Assembly: GCA_023382595.1 (NCBI GenBank)
Contig: JAHDWB010000004.1
Location: 62,001-126,000 of the forward strand
Source: Anaerolineales bacterium
Lineage (GTDB): Bacteria; Chloroflexota; Anaerolineae; Anaerolineales; Villigracilaceae
Length of the DNA: 64,000 bases
Direction: 5' to 3'
Part shown: positions 41,722 to 50,783 of the stretch, piece by piece
Layout of the letters: each line of letters opens with the position of its first letter
Position numbering within the stretch: position 1 is the first letter of the stretch
Made by a program: the position numbers and the translations under genes
The notes under the pieces: generated by a model
Told to the model about the DNA's origin: nothing
What the model saw: the letters and a program-made list of their open reading frames with translations, nothing else
Database searches by the model: none

Positions 41722-42723
41722 TTATTTTGGCAGACGCCTTGCCATAACGATTGAATTGACGATGTTCCATACATAAATACCGATGATGATCGCGGCAGTG
41801 ATGCCGACGGACCATGAAGCGGATATTTGCATTTCGGGCGTCACTCCGCCGCCTTCAAGTGCGGCGAGGAACTCGGGGTTGACCACTTCCTGGGTGAACA
41901 CGAGCGCCAGCAGGTATCCGATCGAGACCAGGCTCAGAATGACGTTCGTGATTGTCAGGGCGGGAGTCCAATTGCCTATTTTTAGTTTGAACATTTCATG
42001 GACCAATGTCAAGCCTGCGATGATAAAGAAGAGCGGCAGCCAGAAATCCCAAAGTCTGGGATGGAGAAGCGGAATGTTCCCGTCTCCGCCTTGCACTCGC
42101 AGGAATGACGTGGAGAGCGCGACGAACCCGATCCCGAACAGGGACATAAGGATATCCGTGACCGCTTCACCGACACTGATCTGGCGCGGCTTGGGCAGCG
42201 GCGGAAGCTGATCCGGCGTCCATGCCCGGGTCTTGCGGATGCCTGATTCCACCGGGTCGACGCCCAAATGTTCCATTTCACCAGGTTTGATTCCAAGCCG
42301 TTCCAGTATCACGAATGTCACTGTCATCCAGAACACGATGTACACCCAGATGTTCAATGTCTGTCCCGCCGCCTGCAGGGTGACGCCGATGAAATTTTTA
42401 TCTGCCTCGGCAAATTTTACAAAAAAGATGGCGAGGAACGAGATCGGCAGGGCGGTGATGAGAACATGCTTGAGCGATTCCATGTAAATGACGTACCAAT
42501 GCGTCCCGATCAGGTAATTCTTGGTCTGCGAATATTTTTGGGCAAGCAATTCCGGGTCGCCGAATTGTTGCAGCACTTCTGAAACGGTTTCATCAGAGGC
42601 GGGCTTGCCCCGCTCCTCGACCGTATCCTCCAGCGTCGAGCGGATCTCCGCTTCGATGTCGGCGCGTTCGCCCGCTGGTAAATGCCTGCCGACCTCGGCA
42701 ACATATCGATCAATTAAACTCAT
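41722..42723 (-). CDS. HAAS-type membrane protein, first gene after padR
   Basis: 333 aa. Same plan as its downstream paralogue: HAAS domain (SLIDRYVAEVGRHLPAGERA, DIEAEIRSTLEDTVEE, EVLQQFGDPELLAQKY) then about six TM helices with a cytoplasmic segment around WTPDQLPPLPKPR. GGAGAATGAA precedes the ATG, 12 bases after padR. In known cases PadR represses its HAAS-domain partner, and the operator upstream supports that here. Confidence 0.72.
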   Translation of the reverse strand: MSLIDRYVAEVGRHLPAGERADIEAEIRSTLEDTVEERGKPASDETVSEVLQQFGDPELLAQKYSQTKNYLIGTHWYVIYMESLKHVLITALPISFLAIFFVKFAEADKNFIGVTLQAAGQTLNIWVYIVFWMTVTFVILERLGIKPGEMEHLGVDPVESGIRKTRAWTPDQLPPLPKPRQISVGEAVTDILMSLFGIGFVALSTSFLRVQGGDGNIPLLHPRLWDFWLPLFFIIAGLTLVHEMFKLKIGNWTPALTITNVILSLVSIGYLLALVFTQEVVNPEFLAALEGGGVTPEMQISASWSVGITAAIIIGIYVWNIVNSIVMARRLPK

Positions 42724-42735
42724 TTCATTCTCCTC

Positions 42736-43065
42736 TTACGACAGCATCTTATCCATCACGGACACGATGCCAGCCCATTCTTTTTTCAGTTTCGGCAGGA
42801 GTTTCCTTCCCTCCACACTGACGACGTAATAACGGCGCGGACGCGACTCTTCCAGCTTCCAAACCGATTCCAGCATTCCCTGCGCCTCCAACCGGCGGAG
42901 CAGCGGATACAACGTTCCCTGGTCCACTTCCAAGCCGAGTTCGGCGAGTTTCTTCAACAGGGAATAACCATATTCCTCGGTTCCCAGCTGGCTGAGCGCC
43001 GCGAGCACGATCACCCCGCGCCTCAGTTCCAAAACAACATTTTCGAACGATTCTGTGTTTGCCAT
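42736..43065 (-). CDS. PadR-family transcriptional repressor
   Basis: 109 aa, the short PadR-s2 type. The winged helix shows LRRGVIVLAALSQLGTEEYG, the wing-proximal VDQGTLYPLLRRLEAQGML and SRPRRYYVVSVEGRKLL. It starts downstream of a near-consensus promoter whose spacer is a perfect inverted repeat, so it very likely represses itself and the two membrane genes behind it. The inducing signal is unknown. Confidence 0.9.
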   Translation of the reverse strand: MANTESFENVVLELRRGVIVLAALSQLGTEEYGYSLLKKLAELGLEVDQGTLYPLLRRLEAQGMLESVWKLEESRPRRYYVVSVEGRKLLPKLKKEWAGIVSVMDKMLS

Positions 43066-43082
43066 ATCTCAACCTTTGTCGC

Positions 43083-43111
43083 ATTATACTGTGTAATATA
43101 CAGTATGTCAA
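43083..43111 (-). promoter_or_regulatory. PadR promoter-operator
   Basis: Minus strand TTGACA (43106-43111), exactly 17 bases, TATAAT (43083-43088). The spacer holds the inverted repeat ATACTGT-N7-ACAGTAT (43086-43106), placed to block RNA polymerase when bound. Confidence 0.82.
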
Positions 43112-43121
43112 GAGGAAAGTA

Positions 43122-43158
43122 TCAGGCGGCAGTCACCTTCAATGGGATTGCCGCCTGA
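43122..43158. repeat. Hairpin between padR and degV
   Basis: TCAGGCGGCA and TGCCGCCTGA form a 10-bp stem with a 17-base loop. No T run; it sits between divergent promoters. Confidence 0.5.
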
Positions 43159-43180
43159 CGAAACATGTTAAACTTCAGCC

Positions 43181-44017
43181 ATGAAACTTGGAATCGTCAC
43201 CGACTCGACCTCTGATCTGCCCGCCTACCTCATCGAAGAGCATGGAATTCAAGTTGTCCCGTCTGTGCTTGTTTTGGAAGGGCGGGAATACAAGGATGGG
43301 ATCGGCATCACCCGCGAAGAGTTCTATGAACGTCTGCCCTCGCTTCGGACCTCGCCGACAACTGCTGCGCCATCCATCGGAGATTTTCTTTCCCCGTATC
43401 AGACCCTGCTCGACGCAGGCTGTGACCACATCCTTTCCATCCACGCCTCCGCGAAATTGACCGCCATCCTCAACAACGCCCGTCAAGCCGCGCAGGAATT
43501 CCCCGGCAAAATCACCTGCGTGGACAGCGGTTCACTCTCGATGGGGCTGGGATTCCAAGTGTTGGCGGCGGCTGAGGAGGCAGAATCAGGCTTGAGGTCC
43601 GCGTTGGAGGCAGTTGAGTCCACGAGGCGCAGATTACAAGTCTATGCCGCGCTGGATACGATGGAATATCTCAAGCGCAGCGGACGTGTCCCCGGGCTGG
43701 TGGCAAACCTGGGCGGATTGCTCTCGATCAAACCGATGGTCGAGTTGATGGGCGGAGAGGCGAAACCGATTGGCGCGGTGCGCACCAACCGCCAGGCGGA
43801 TGAACGCATGTTGAAATTTCTGCTGGAGATGGGGGAGATGGAACGCCTTGCCATTTTGCATACCAACGCTGAACCCCGTGCAAGGGATCTGTTGACCGAG
43901 TTGATGAACACCGTGCGCATGTCCGTGCCGAGGGATATTTTGTTCGTCAACGTCACTGCCGTCATCGGTACGCATTTGGGACCAAACGGCATCGGCTTTG
44001 CGGCGGTTAGAAAATAA
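43181..44017 (+). CDS. DegV-family fatty-acid-binding protein (FakB-like)
   Basis: 278 aa. Typical DegV signatures: VTDSTSDLPAYLIEEHGIQV, TSPTTAAPSIGDF, ILSIHASAKLTAILNNARQA, VDSGSLSMGLGFQVLAAAEEA, LEYLKRSGRV-like and LSIKPMVELMGGEAKP. DegV proteins hold a fatty acid for phosphorylation by FakA, which is encoded upstream. Intact full-length member. A single FakB-type gene is visible here. Confidence 0.9.
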   Translation: MKLGIVTDSTSDLPAYLIEEHGIQVVPSVLVLEGREYKDGIGITREEFYERLPSLRTSPTTAAPSIGDFLSPYQTLLDAGCDHILSIHASAKLTAILNNARQAAQEFPGKITCVDSGSLSMGLGFQVLAAAEEAESGLRSALEAVESTRRRLQVYAALDTMEYLKRSGRVPGLVANLGGLLSIKPMVELMGGEAKPIGAVRTNRQADERMLKFLLEMGEMERLAILHTNAEPRARDLLTELMNTVRMSVPRDILFVNVTAVIGTHLGPNGIGFAAVRK

Positions 44018-44028
44018 TATAATCGTAG

Positions 44029-44047
44029 GTCAGGCTTTTAGCCTGAC
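44029..44047. repeat. Small hairpin after degV
   Basis: GTCAGGCT, three T, AGCCTGAC, preceded by GTAG as in the 18764 hairpin. It lies between convergent genes. Confidence 0.6.
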
Positions 44048-44074
44048 GTCTTCATGTATTCCCTATTTTGTGGA

Positions 44075-45013
44075 TTACAAACCCGCCTTACTATTTTTAC
44101 TTTTCCACAAAATCGTCACAGCAATTGAAACTATCAAAATCATCGTCACCGCTGCTCCGCCTTCGGGACCGAACGCCCCGCCCGTCAGCCAGTCCGCGCC
44201 GACGGTTTTCAGGTTGAGCAGTGACCCGCCGCCCACGTCCATCCCGCTGACTTGGAAGCCGAAGAAATTCCCCTGAATCCAATTCCAAACGCTGTGCAAG
44301 GCGCTGATTCCCCATAGCGAGCCTTCACGCATGGCGTACAAGCCCGCGAACACGCCGAACAATGCAAGGTTGAGCAGGGCAATGGCGTTCAAGCCGGGGT
44401 TGAGTCCGTGCATGATGGCGAAGATGAGTGATGAGACCAGCAAACCGATCCACGGTTTGTAACGCGCGCCGATGACGGGCAGTACCCATCCGCGGGTGAG
44501 CGCTTCCTCCGCGCCCCCCTGCACGATCCAACCGACCAGCACGATCATCACGCCGCCCAGCGCTGCGAACCCAACCTGGGATGGGTCGCCCGCTTCCACT
44601 TCCACTGCGCCGAACAGGGCAAGGAATCCCACCGCGCCGCTGAACATCACTGCGCCGATCAAAAATCCGCGCAGGTATTGGGGGATGGCGTGTTTCAATT
44701 CGTAGCCCATTGTCCAGAGGCGACGCTTCTCCACAAGGGCAACCCACAGCCATAAGATGAAATACACAAGGATGAACGCGCTGACCAATTGCGCGCCCAT
44801 CCAGAAGCCTGCTTCCAATGGAAGGATGCCTTTCATGGAAATGGCATCTTCATTGAATCCATACAATACCATTATGACCACGAATACGGGAATGGCGCCC
44901 ATTTGGGCTACGAAGGAAAAGACGAACGAAAGCGGAATGACCGCTGCGATATGCGTCAGGCGCTGTCCCTGCCGGGCGAGGTCGAAGAGTTTGCTGTCCT
45001 TGAACCAGTGCAT
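44075..45013 (-). CDS. CPBP-family intramembrane metalloprotease
   Basis: 312 aa from ATG at 45011-45013, AAGGA upstream. About eight TM helices. The Rce1/CPBP active-site motifs are intact: EEALTRGW (EExxxR), FAIMHGLN (metal-binding His) and SALHSVWN (H-x-x-x-N). The family cleaves membrane proteins or modifies prenylated peptides and is often tied to bacteriocin self-immunity in Gram-positives. No bacteriocin locus is visible here, so the substrate is unknown. Confidence 0.85.
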   Translation of the reverse strand: MHWFKDSKLFDLARQGQRLTHIAAVIPLSFVFSFVAQMGAIPVFVVIMVLYGFNEDAISMKGILPLEAGFWMGAQLVSAFILVYFILWLWVALVEKRRLWTMGYELKHAIPQYLRGFLIGAVMFSGAVGFLALFGAVEVEAGDPSQVGFAALGGVMIVLVGWIVQGGAEEALTRGWVLPVIGARYKPWIGLLVSSLIFAIMHGLNPGLNAIALLNLALFGVFAGLYAMREGSLWGISALHSVWNWIQGNFFGFQVSGMDVGGGSLLNLKTVGADWLTGGAFGPEGGAAVTMILIVSIAVTILWKSKNSKAGL

Positions 45014-45149
45014 GAGTGGGAATCCTTGTTTAAGGTTGAAAGATAAAGGTTGAGAGTTGCACAATTTTCAACCTTGCAATCTGTAACTTGAATTGCAAAT
45101 TATACGCCCTGAAAGGGAATTCGTTTCGCCCCATGATAAAATTGACAAT

Positions 45150-47639
45150 ATGCAACCTTCACTGGAAAAATTACGCAAATTCTTTCGGCTCGAACACGAA
45201 AACAAGTATCAGAATACCGCCGTCATCGGCGGACTTGCCAGCATGCTGGATTATTGGGAAGGCGAAGCCCGCGCGGACAGTATCGATGAAGGGGTGATCC
45301 AAGCCGTCGTGGCGCGCCTGCGCTCGTATGAAAAACTCAGCCCGGAGGGAAGGGCGGAGTCTCTCAAGGGATTGTGGAAGCGCATCGGAGAGACGTACCC
45401 CGAAGCGGGTCAAAAGCCCAAAGCGCAGACTCAGTCACCGAAGCAGGAGCAGGTTCCCCGTCCGGAGAGAAGCGAGCGCGAACGTCCACAGCAAAGACAG
45501 CCGAGTCAATCCAAGCCAAAGCCGTCGAAGTTTGAATCCACTGCCGGCGCGAAGCACAGTCAGACGCCCGCTGCGCTCGATGCGGAGTTGACGGTCTTGC
45601 AGGGCGTGGGACCCAAGAACGCTGAATCGCTGGAACGGCTTGGCATGAAAACGCTGGGCGACATGCTGTATAACTTCCCGCGCCGTTACGAAGATTATTC
45701 GCAGTTGAAGCCGATCCAATCGTTGATGTACGGCGATGTGGTGACTGTGATCGGTACGATCCAAAGCGTGCACAACCGCCCGATCCGCGGCGGCAAGAGC
45801 AGCCTGATCGAAGTCATCATCAGCGACGGCACGGGCGCGTTGCGCGTTTCGTTTTTCAACCAGCCGTGGCTGATGAACCGCTTCAAGCAGGGTGACGCGA
45901 TTTCGGTCTCTGGAAAGATCGACCAGTATCTTGGGCGCATCGTGATGAACAGCCCCGATTGGGAACCCGTGGAGATGGAACATCTGCACACCAATCGCAT
46001 TGTGCCGATCTATCCGCTCACCGAACGCATCACGCAGAAGTGGCTTCGCAACCAAATGAATCAGGTCGTCACCTATTGGGCGCCCGCCGTGGTGGATGCG
46101 CTGCCCGACAACATCCGTCTTTCCGCCAAGCTGGTTTCTCTAAGCGAAGCGCTGACGCAGGCGCACTTCCCGAATTCGCAGGACCGCCTTAAGCTTGCGC
46201 GGGAACGGCTCGCCTTCGATGAGATTTTTTATCTGCAAATGGGAGTGCTGCGCCAGAAACGCGACTGGCAAGCGGTGGAAGGCAGGCGCTTCACCGTCTC
46301 GGACGAGTGGCTTGATTCGCGTTTAGCAGCTTTACCCTTCACCCTGACCTCCGCCCAGCAAACCGCGTTGGACGACATCCGCCGCGATCTGGATTCGGGC
46401 AAGCCGATGAACCGCCTCATCCAGGGCGACGTCGGCGCAGGCAAGACGGTGGTCGCCGCGCTCGGTCTCAGCATGGTCGTCACGAATGGAGCGCAAGCGG
46501 CAGTGATGGCACCCACGTCCATTCTGGCGGAACAGCACTACCGAAGTTTTCTCAATCTGCTGGATCGTGAGAACGGAATCCTGCAAGAGAGTGAGATCCG
46601 CCTGCTGGTGGGGAGCACGCCTGAGGGTGAGAAAGAAGCGATCCGTCAAGGACTGGCAGACGGCTCGATCAAAGTCGTCATCGGCACGCACGCGGTCATC
46701 GAACCCGATGTGCAGTTCAAAGATCTGCAATTCGTCGTTATTGATGAACAGCATCGCTTCGGCGTTGAACAGCGCGCCGAACTGAGAAGCAAAGGCACGA
46801 ACCCGCACCTGCTGGTGATGACGGCGACTCCGATTCCGCGCTCGCTGGCGCTGACGGTTTTCGGCGATCTCGATATTTCCGTGATGGATGTGGTGCCCGA
46901 AGGGCGCAAGCCGATCGCCACGTATGTGCTGCGCCCGCAGGAACGCGAGCGCGCGTACACGATGATCCATGCGCAGGTGAAGAACGGCAATCAGGCGTTC
47001 ATTGTGTATCCGCTGATCGACGAGAGTGAGAAGATTAATGTGCGTGCGGCGGTGGATGATTTCGAGACCTTGTCCAAGCAGGTGTTCCCCGACCTGAAAC
47101 TCGGTCTTCTGCACGGACGTATGAAACCGAGCGAAAAAGACGAAGTGATGTTGAAGTTCCGCGATAAGGAATTCGATATCCTTGTTTCGACCACGGTCAT
47201 CGAAGTCGGCGTGGATGTGCCAAACTCCACGCTGATGCTGATCGAAGGTGCAGATCGTTTCGGTTTGGCGCAGCTGCATCAGTTGCGCGGGCGCGTTGGA
47301 CGCGGTTCGATACAGTCCACCTGTCTACTCATTCCCACGCATGAAGATGCGGCAGAGAACGAACGTTTGCAGGCGATGGCGAACACGAATAACGGCTTTG
47401 AACTCGCCGATCTTGACTTGAAACTGCGCGGACCCGGCGAATTCCTTGGCACGCGTCAGGCGGGGTTTGCATCCTCGCTGAAGATGGCGAGCATCACCGA
47501 TGTGGCGTTGATCGAAAAAGCCCGCGAACAAGCCAAGTCCCTTTTCGAGCGCGACCCCGAGTTAAGTCAACCCGAACATGCCCTGCTTGCCGAAGCCTTT
47601 GAAAGATTTTGGAAAGGCACGACGAGCGATGTGAGTTAG
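45150..47639 (+). CDS. recG: ATP-dependent DNA helicase RecG
   Basis: 829 aa from ATG 45150, seven bases after TAAAAT (probably leaderless). An N-terminal extension of about 140 residues (a helical region, then a Gln/Pro/Ser/Lys-rich linker) precedes the wedge domain (LTVLQGVGPKNAESLERLG, FPRRYEDYSQ). The OB fold follows at about 200-300. Helicase motifs are intact: Walker A GDVGAGKTVVA about 425, DEQH at about 532, ATPIPRSLALT, VEVGVDVPN and LRGRVGRG. It remodels stalled forks. The long N-terminal extension occurs in RecG of some Chloroflexota and other phyla. Confidence 0.95.
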   Translation: MQPSLEKLRKFFRLEHENKYQNTAVIGGLASMLDYWEGEARADSIDEGVIQAVVARLRSYEKLSPEGRAESLKGLWKRIGETYPEAGQKPKAQTQSPKQEQVPRPERSERERPQQRQPSQSKPKPSKFESTAGAKHSQTPAALDAELTVLQGVGPKNAESLERLGMKTLGDMLYNFPRRYEDYSQLKPIQSLMYGDVVTVIGTIQSVHNRPIRGGKSSLIEVIISDGTGALRVSFFNQPWLMNRFKQGDAISVSGKIDQYLGRIVMNSPDWEPVEMEHLHTNRIVPIYPLTERITQKWLRNQMNQVVTYWAPAVVDALPDNIRLSAKLVSLSEALTQAHFPNSQDRLKLARERLAFDEIFYLQMGVLRQKRDWQAVEGRRFTVSDEWLDSRLAALPFTLTSAQQTALDDIRRDLDSGKPMNRLIQGDVGAGKTVVAALGLSMVVTNGAQAAVMAPTSILAEQHYRSFLNLLDRENGILQESEIRLLVGSTPEGEKEAIRQGLADGSIKVVIGTHAVIEPDVQFKDLQFVVIDEQHRFGVEQRAELRSKGTNPHLLVMTATPIPRSLALTVFGDLDISVMDVVPEGRKPIATYVLRPQERERAYTMIHAQVKNGNQAFIVYPLIDESEKINVRAAVDDFETLSKQVFPDLKLGLLHGRMKPSEKDEVMLKFRDKEFDILVSTTVIEVGVDVPNSTLMLIEGADRFGLAQLHQLRGRVGRGSIQSTCLLIPTHEDAAENERLQAMANTNNGFELADLDLKLRGPGEFLGTRQAGFASSLKMASITDVALIEKAREQAKSLFERDPELSQPEHALLAEAFERFWKGTTSDVS

Positions 47640-47746
47640 TTGAATGGTCGGTTGGTCGGATAGTCACCTAGTCTGGTTGACTGTTGGGCTAACGACTTTC
47701 GACGGGTGACCAAAAAACTATCAGACTAAAGGACAAAACGACTACC

Positions 47747-48265
47747 ATGGTCAGAGCCTTATTTCCCGGAACGTTCGACCCCATCCACTACGGTCATATT
47801 GACATTGCCAACCGCGCTTCCAAGCTGTTCGATGAGATCGTCATGGCGGTCTATGACAAACCGCTGAAAACGCTGATGTTCGAGCCGGATGAACGCATCT
47901 CCCTTGTGACCGAGGCGTTCAAGGACAATCCAAAGATCAAGGTTACGGGCTATAGCGGTCTGACGATTGACTTTGCCCGCGCTATCGAGGCGCAGGTCAT
48001 TGTGCGCGGACTGCGGGTCTTCTCCGATTTCGAGTTCGAGTTCCGCATGGCATTGGCGAATCAACGTCTGGCAAAGGATGCGGTCGAGACGGTCGCGCTT
48101 ATTACCGCCGAACAACATACCTTCCTGTCATCGTCCACGGTGCGCGAGATCGCCATGCTCAACGGTGATGTTTCCAGCATGGTCCCGCCGCATGTGGAAA
48201 AGGCTCTCAAGGAGAAGGTGCTGGGAATGGGGGAACAGTCCCCGCCGAATGCGTTGCGCGATTAA
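47747..48265 (+). CDS. coaD: Phosphopantetheine adenylyltransferase
   Basis: 172 aa. Transfers AMP from ATP to 4'-phosphopantetheine, the penultimate step to coenzyme A. Nucleotidyltransferase signatures: ALFPGTFDPIHYGHIDIANRA with the HxGH motif, VRGLRVFSDFEFEFRMALAN, and FLSSSTVREIAMLNGDVS. Normal length. The ATG lacks a strong ribosome site; the gap to recG is about 107 bases with nothing recognisable. Confidence 0.95.
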   Translation: MVRALFPGTFDPIHYGHIDIANRASKLFDEIVMAVYDKPLKTLMFEPDERISLVTEAFKDNPKIKVTGYSGLTIDFARAIEAQVIVRGLRVFSDFEFEFRMALANQRLAKDAVETVALITAEQHTFLSSSTVREIAMLNGDVSSMVPPHVEKALKEKVLGMGEQSPPNALRD

Positions 48266-48310
48266 TCTGTGCTAGAATTGGGAAAGTAACCCTATATTTG
48301 CGAGTATCCT

Positions 48311-48799
48311 ATGGACATCCTGCAATTGATCGACCGACTCGAAGAACTCTTCAACGACGCGAAAGCCGTGCCGTTCACGCACAACGTCGTCGTGGACGAG
48401 GACAAGATGCTGGAATTGATTGACCAGATGCGCATTGCCATCCCCGAGGAGGTAAAGAAGGCGCAGCAGGTCGTTGCCCAGCGCGAACGCGTCATGGCGC
48501 AGGCACAGGAGGAGGCAAACCGCACCCTCCAGATCGCGCGCGATAAAGCGGACCAGATGGTGCAAAAGGACATGGTTACGCAGGATGCGCAGCGCCGGGC
48601 GGACCAGATCCTTGCACAAGCGCGTGCCGAAGCCGAAGCTGTCCGCGCCGACGCCGATAACTACGTCCTGGATACGCTCATGCAGCTGCAGGAACAGATC
48701 GAAAAGCTCGGCAACCAGGTAACGAATGGGATTCGCATGGTGCAGGAAGACCAGATGCGGAAGACCGCAACGACGAGCACTTCCGATACCCTGGAATAA
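48311..48799 (+). CDS. Cytoplasmic coiled-coil protein
   Basis: 162 aa, almost entirely helical. Residues 1-50 contain two short helices (DILQLIDRLEELFNDAKAVP) and residues 50-145 form an Ala/Gln/Glu/Arg-rich coiled coil similar in pattern to DivIVA C-termini or ATP synthase subunit b, but without a membrane helix. A TAGAAT box lies at 48273-48278. Homologues in this position next to coaD occur in related genomes from what I recall; the function is unknown. A cell-division or scaffold role is plausible. Confidence 0.65.
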   Translation: MDILQLIDRLEELFNDAKAVPFTHNVVVDEDKMLELIDQMRIAIPEEVKKAQQVVAQRERVMAQAQEEANRTLQIARDKADQMVQKDMVTQDAQRRADQILAQARAEAEAVRADADNYVLDTLMQLQEQIEKLGNQVTNGIRMVQEDQMRKTATTSTSDTLE

Positions 48800-48882
48800 A
48801 TTGCCCATCCCTGTCAATTGATGGGGATGATTTCTTTTTAAGACACCGCTGACGAATCAACCTTTAGAGAGAACTCACACCC

Positions 48883-50028
48883 ATGTCCCCCCGCTGGAAT
48901 CTACCAACAAAATACATTGTTCTTGCCTTGATGATCGTTGCAATAGTTGCAACAATTTATTTTGTCCGACCATTGATCGGGCCTTTGATCATCTCTGCGA
49001 TATTGGCATTCGTTCTCACTCCGCTTGTCGAGAGACTTGCATCCTACCGGCGTTTGCGGCGGGATGTCGCAGTTGTGATCGTGTACATCATTTTTCTGGT
49101 GTTGGTGATCGCCATCCCGTCGAGCGTTCTCCCGTTTGTTGTTCCCCAATTGTTAAATCTCTCCTTTGACCTGCTCGAGATAGAACAGCAGATCGAAGTA
49201 TTTCTCAGCCGGACGATCACCCTCGGCGGTTTTTCATTTTCACTGCCCGCTCTCATCCCCGAAGACCTCAATCAATTCCTTCAGGATTTCATCATCCAGG
49301 CATCCTCGGGCGCTTTCAATCGCATCGGTGAGATCACCTCGAATCTGGCTTGGCTGCTCGTCATTTTGGTCGCCACCTTCTATTTTCTCAAGGACAGCGC
49401 CCGTTTGTCGAATTGGTTCATTGAATTGCTGCCGCAGGAATATCACGAAGATGCGCGCATGTTTCTGGCTCAAATGAACCGTATTTGGGGTGCATTTCTG
49501 CGCGGACAGTTGATCCTTGTCTTGCTCATTACCATCACCACCTCGGTCACCATGTCCGCGGTCGGGCTGCGCGGTGCAATCGCGTTTGGCATTCTGGCGG
49601 GTGTTTTGGATTTGATCCCATCGCTGGGTCCAACTGTGGCGGGAGTGATTGCCGGGCTGGTAGCGCTGATCTTTGGTTCATCCTACTTGAACATTTCCAA
49701 CGCCTTTTTCGCTGCGATTGTCGTTATGATTTTCATTGTCATCCAGCAGATCGAAAACATTTGGTGGCGTCCACAGATCATGGGGCAAACGCTTCGATTG
49801 CATCCAGGTTTGGTCTTTGTCGGCGTGATTGGCGCGTTGACCATTTCGGGTATTCTCGGCGCGCTTGTCATCATCCCTCTAATGGCGACCATTGGCGTCT
49901 TGGGGAAATATATAAAAGCCAAACTGCGGGATGAACCGCCCTGGCAGGATGATATCATCCTGCCGCTGGAAAAGCCTGTTATCCGCAGAAAACGCGATTC
50001 GAAAAAGAAGACATCCCCGTCGGAATGA
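48883..50028 (+). CDS. AI-2E family transporter (PerM-type permease)
   Basis: 381 aa with about eight TM helices: IGPLIISAILAFVLTPLVERL early, a central amphipathic region (IEQQIEVFLSRTITLGG), and the conserved C-terminal part LRGAIAFGILAGVLDLIPSLG, PTVAGVIAGLVALIFG and QQIENIWWRPQIMG. The UPF0118/AI-2E exporter family fits throughout. Substrates differ among members, so quorum signalling is not implied. The stop is embedded in a terminator hairpin. Confidence 0.88.
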   Translation: MSPRWNLPTKYIVLALMIVAIVATIYFVRPLIGPLIISAILAFVLTPLVERLASYRRLRRDVAVVIVYIIFLVLVIAIPSSVLPFVVPQLLNLSFDLLEIEQQIEVFLSRTITLGGFSFSLPALIPEDLNQFLQDFIIQASSGAFNRIGEITSNLAWLLVILVATFYFLKDSARLSNWFIELLPQEYHEDARMFLAQMNRIWGAFLRGQLILVLLITITTSVTMSAVGLRGAIAFGILAGVLDLIPSLGPTVAGVIAGLVALIFGSSYLNISNAFFAAIVVMIFIVIQQIENIWWRPQIMGQTLRLHPGLVFVGVIGALTISGILGALVIIPLMATIGVLGKYIKAKLRDEPPWQDDIILPLEKPVIRRKRDSKKKTSPSE

Positions 50029-50040
50029 CGGGGATGTTTC
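50011..50040. terminator. Terminator hairpin overlapping the stop codon
   Basis: ACATCCCCGTC, five bases, GACGGGGATGT then TTTC; it includes the transporter stop and lies just beyond the convergent minus-strand operon end. Confidence 0.75.
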
Positions 50041-50043
50041 GAC

Positions 50044-50730
50044 TTACGCGCTTCTTTCCTCGACCAGGAGCCTGCGTGCCGGTACCCGAAGCATCGCCGC
50101 CCTGACGAGGAGCCCCGCGCCTAACAGCAGCAGTCCCATTCCGATCACCGTCATGGACGTGTTGAACACGTTCGCATAGTTCACACCGCCCCACGTGTGC
50201 GTGGATGCCATCGTGTGTTGGATCGTCAGCGTCATGACGCCAAGCAGGATAGCCGCCGCGCCGCCTGCGGGCAGGTTGCTCTTGGTATTGCCCTTGGTGA
50301 AGTCCACGCCCTGCCAGATGAACGGGATGCGGAAGAGCAGGAAGATGACCAGCGTAAGGACGGTCGTGTACACCACTGCATCCACCGGCATGGATGCGCC
50401 GCGCAGGGAGCGAGATGCCATAATGTGCATGAAGCCGATCACAGCACCCGCGAGCAATACCCCCACCGCCTCATCGTATGCCTTGTCCGCGCCCCTCACG
50501 AGCATGACCGTAGCGCGGATGCCCATCACGCCGAGCGCGATGCCGAAGAGCACGAACAGAATGTACAGCCATTGGAACGGAGCCAATGGAGTCATGCTCT
50601 CATAATTGGTGGGAAAGAGCGCGGCGCAGGTCGTGCCGATTCCCCCGAGCAGGGTGAACCCGCCCGTCAGCCCCATCAACAGGATGCCGATGAAGCGCAG
50701 GAACTTTGCGAAGAAACTGTTTCTGGACAT
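50044..50730 (-). CDS. Six-TM membrane protein at the end of the redox-type operon
   Basis: 228 aa, AAAAGGAG before the ATG. Six hydrophobic helices; His residues lie in helices 3 and 5 (IGFMHIMASRSLRG, IQHTMASTHTWGG). No recognisable family. A terminator-like hairpin (50748-50783) separates it from the preceding gene, so it may be expressed at a lower level or from its own promoter. Context with heme-related genes suggests a membrane redox or assembly role, which is inference. Confidence 0.55.
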   Translation of the reverse strand: MSRNSFFAKFLRFIGILLMGLTGGFTLLGGIGTTCAALFPTNYESMTPLAPFQWLYILFVLFGIALGVMGIRATVMLVRGADKAYDEAVGVLLAGAVIGFMHIMASRSLRGASMPVDAVVYTTVLTLVIFLLFRIPFIWQGVDFTKGNTKSNLPAGGAAAILLGVMTLTIQHTMASTHTWGGVNYANVFNTSMTVIGMGLLLLGAGLLVRAAMLRVPARRLLVEERSA

Positions 50731-50747
50731 TGTTTACTCCTTTTGTA

Positions 50748-50783
50748 GAGAAAAAAAGAAGAGTGAGATCTCTCTCACTCTTC
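50748..50783 (-). terminator. Rho-independent terminator
   Basis: Minus strand GAAGAGTGAGA, short loop, TCTCACTCTTC, then TTTTTTT; immediately after the 201-aa gene. Confidence 0.8.

Noticed and set aside
48883-50028. Quorum-sensing (autoinducer-2) transporter function
   Set aside because: The family name is historical; no luxS or lsr genes nearby, so signalling is not claimed.
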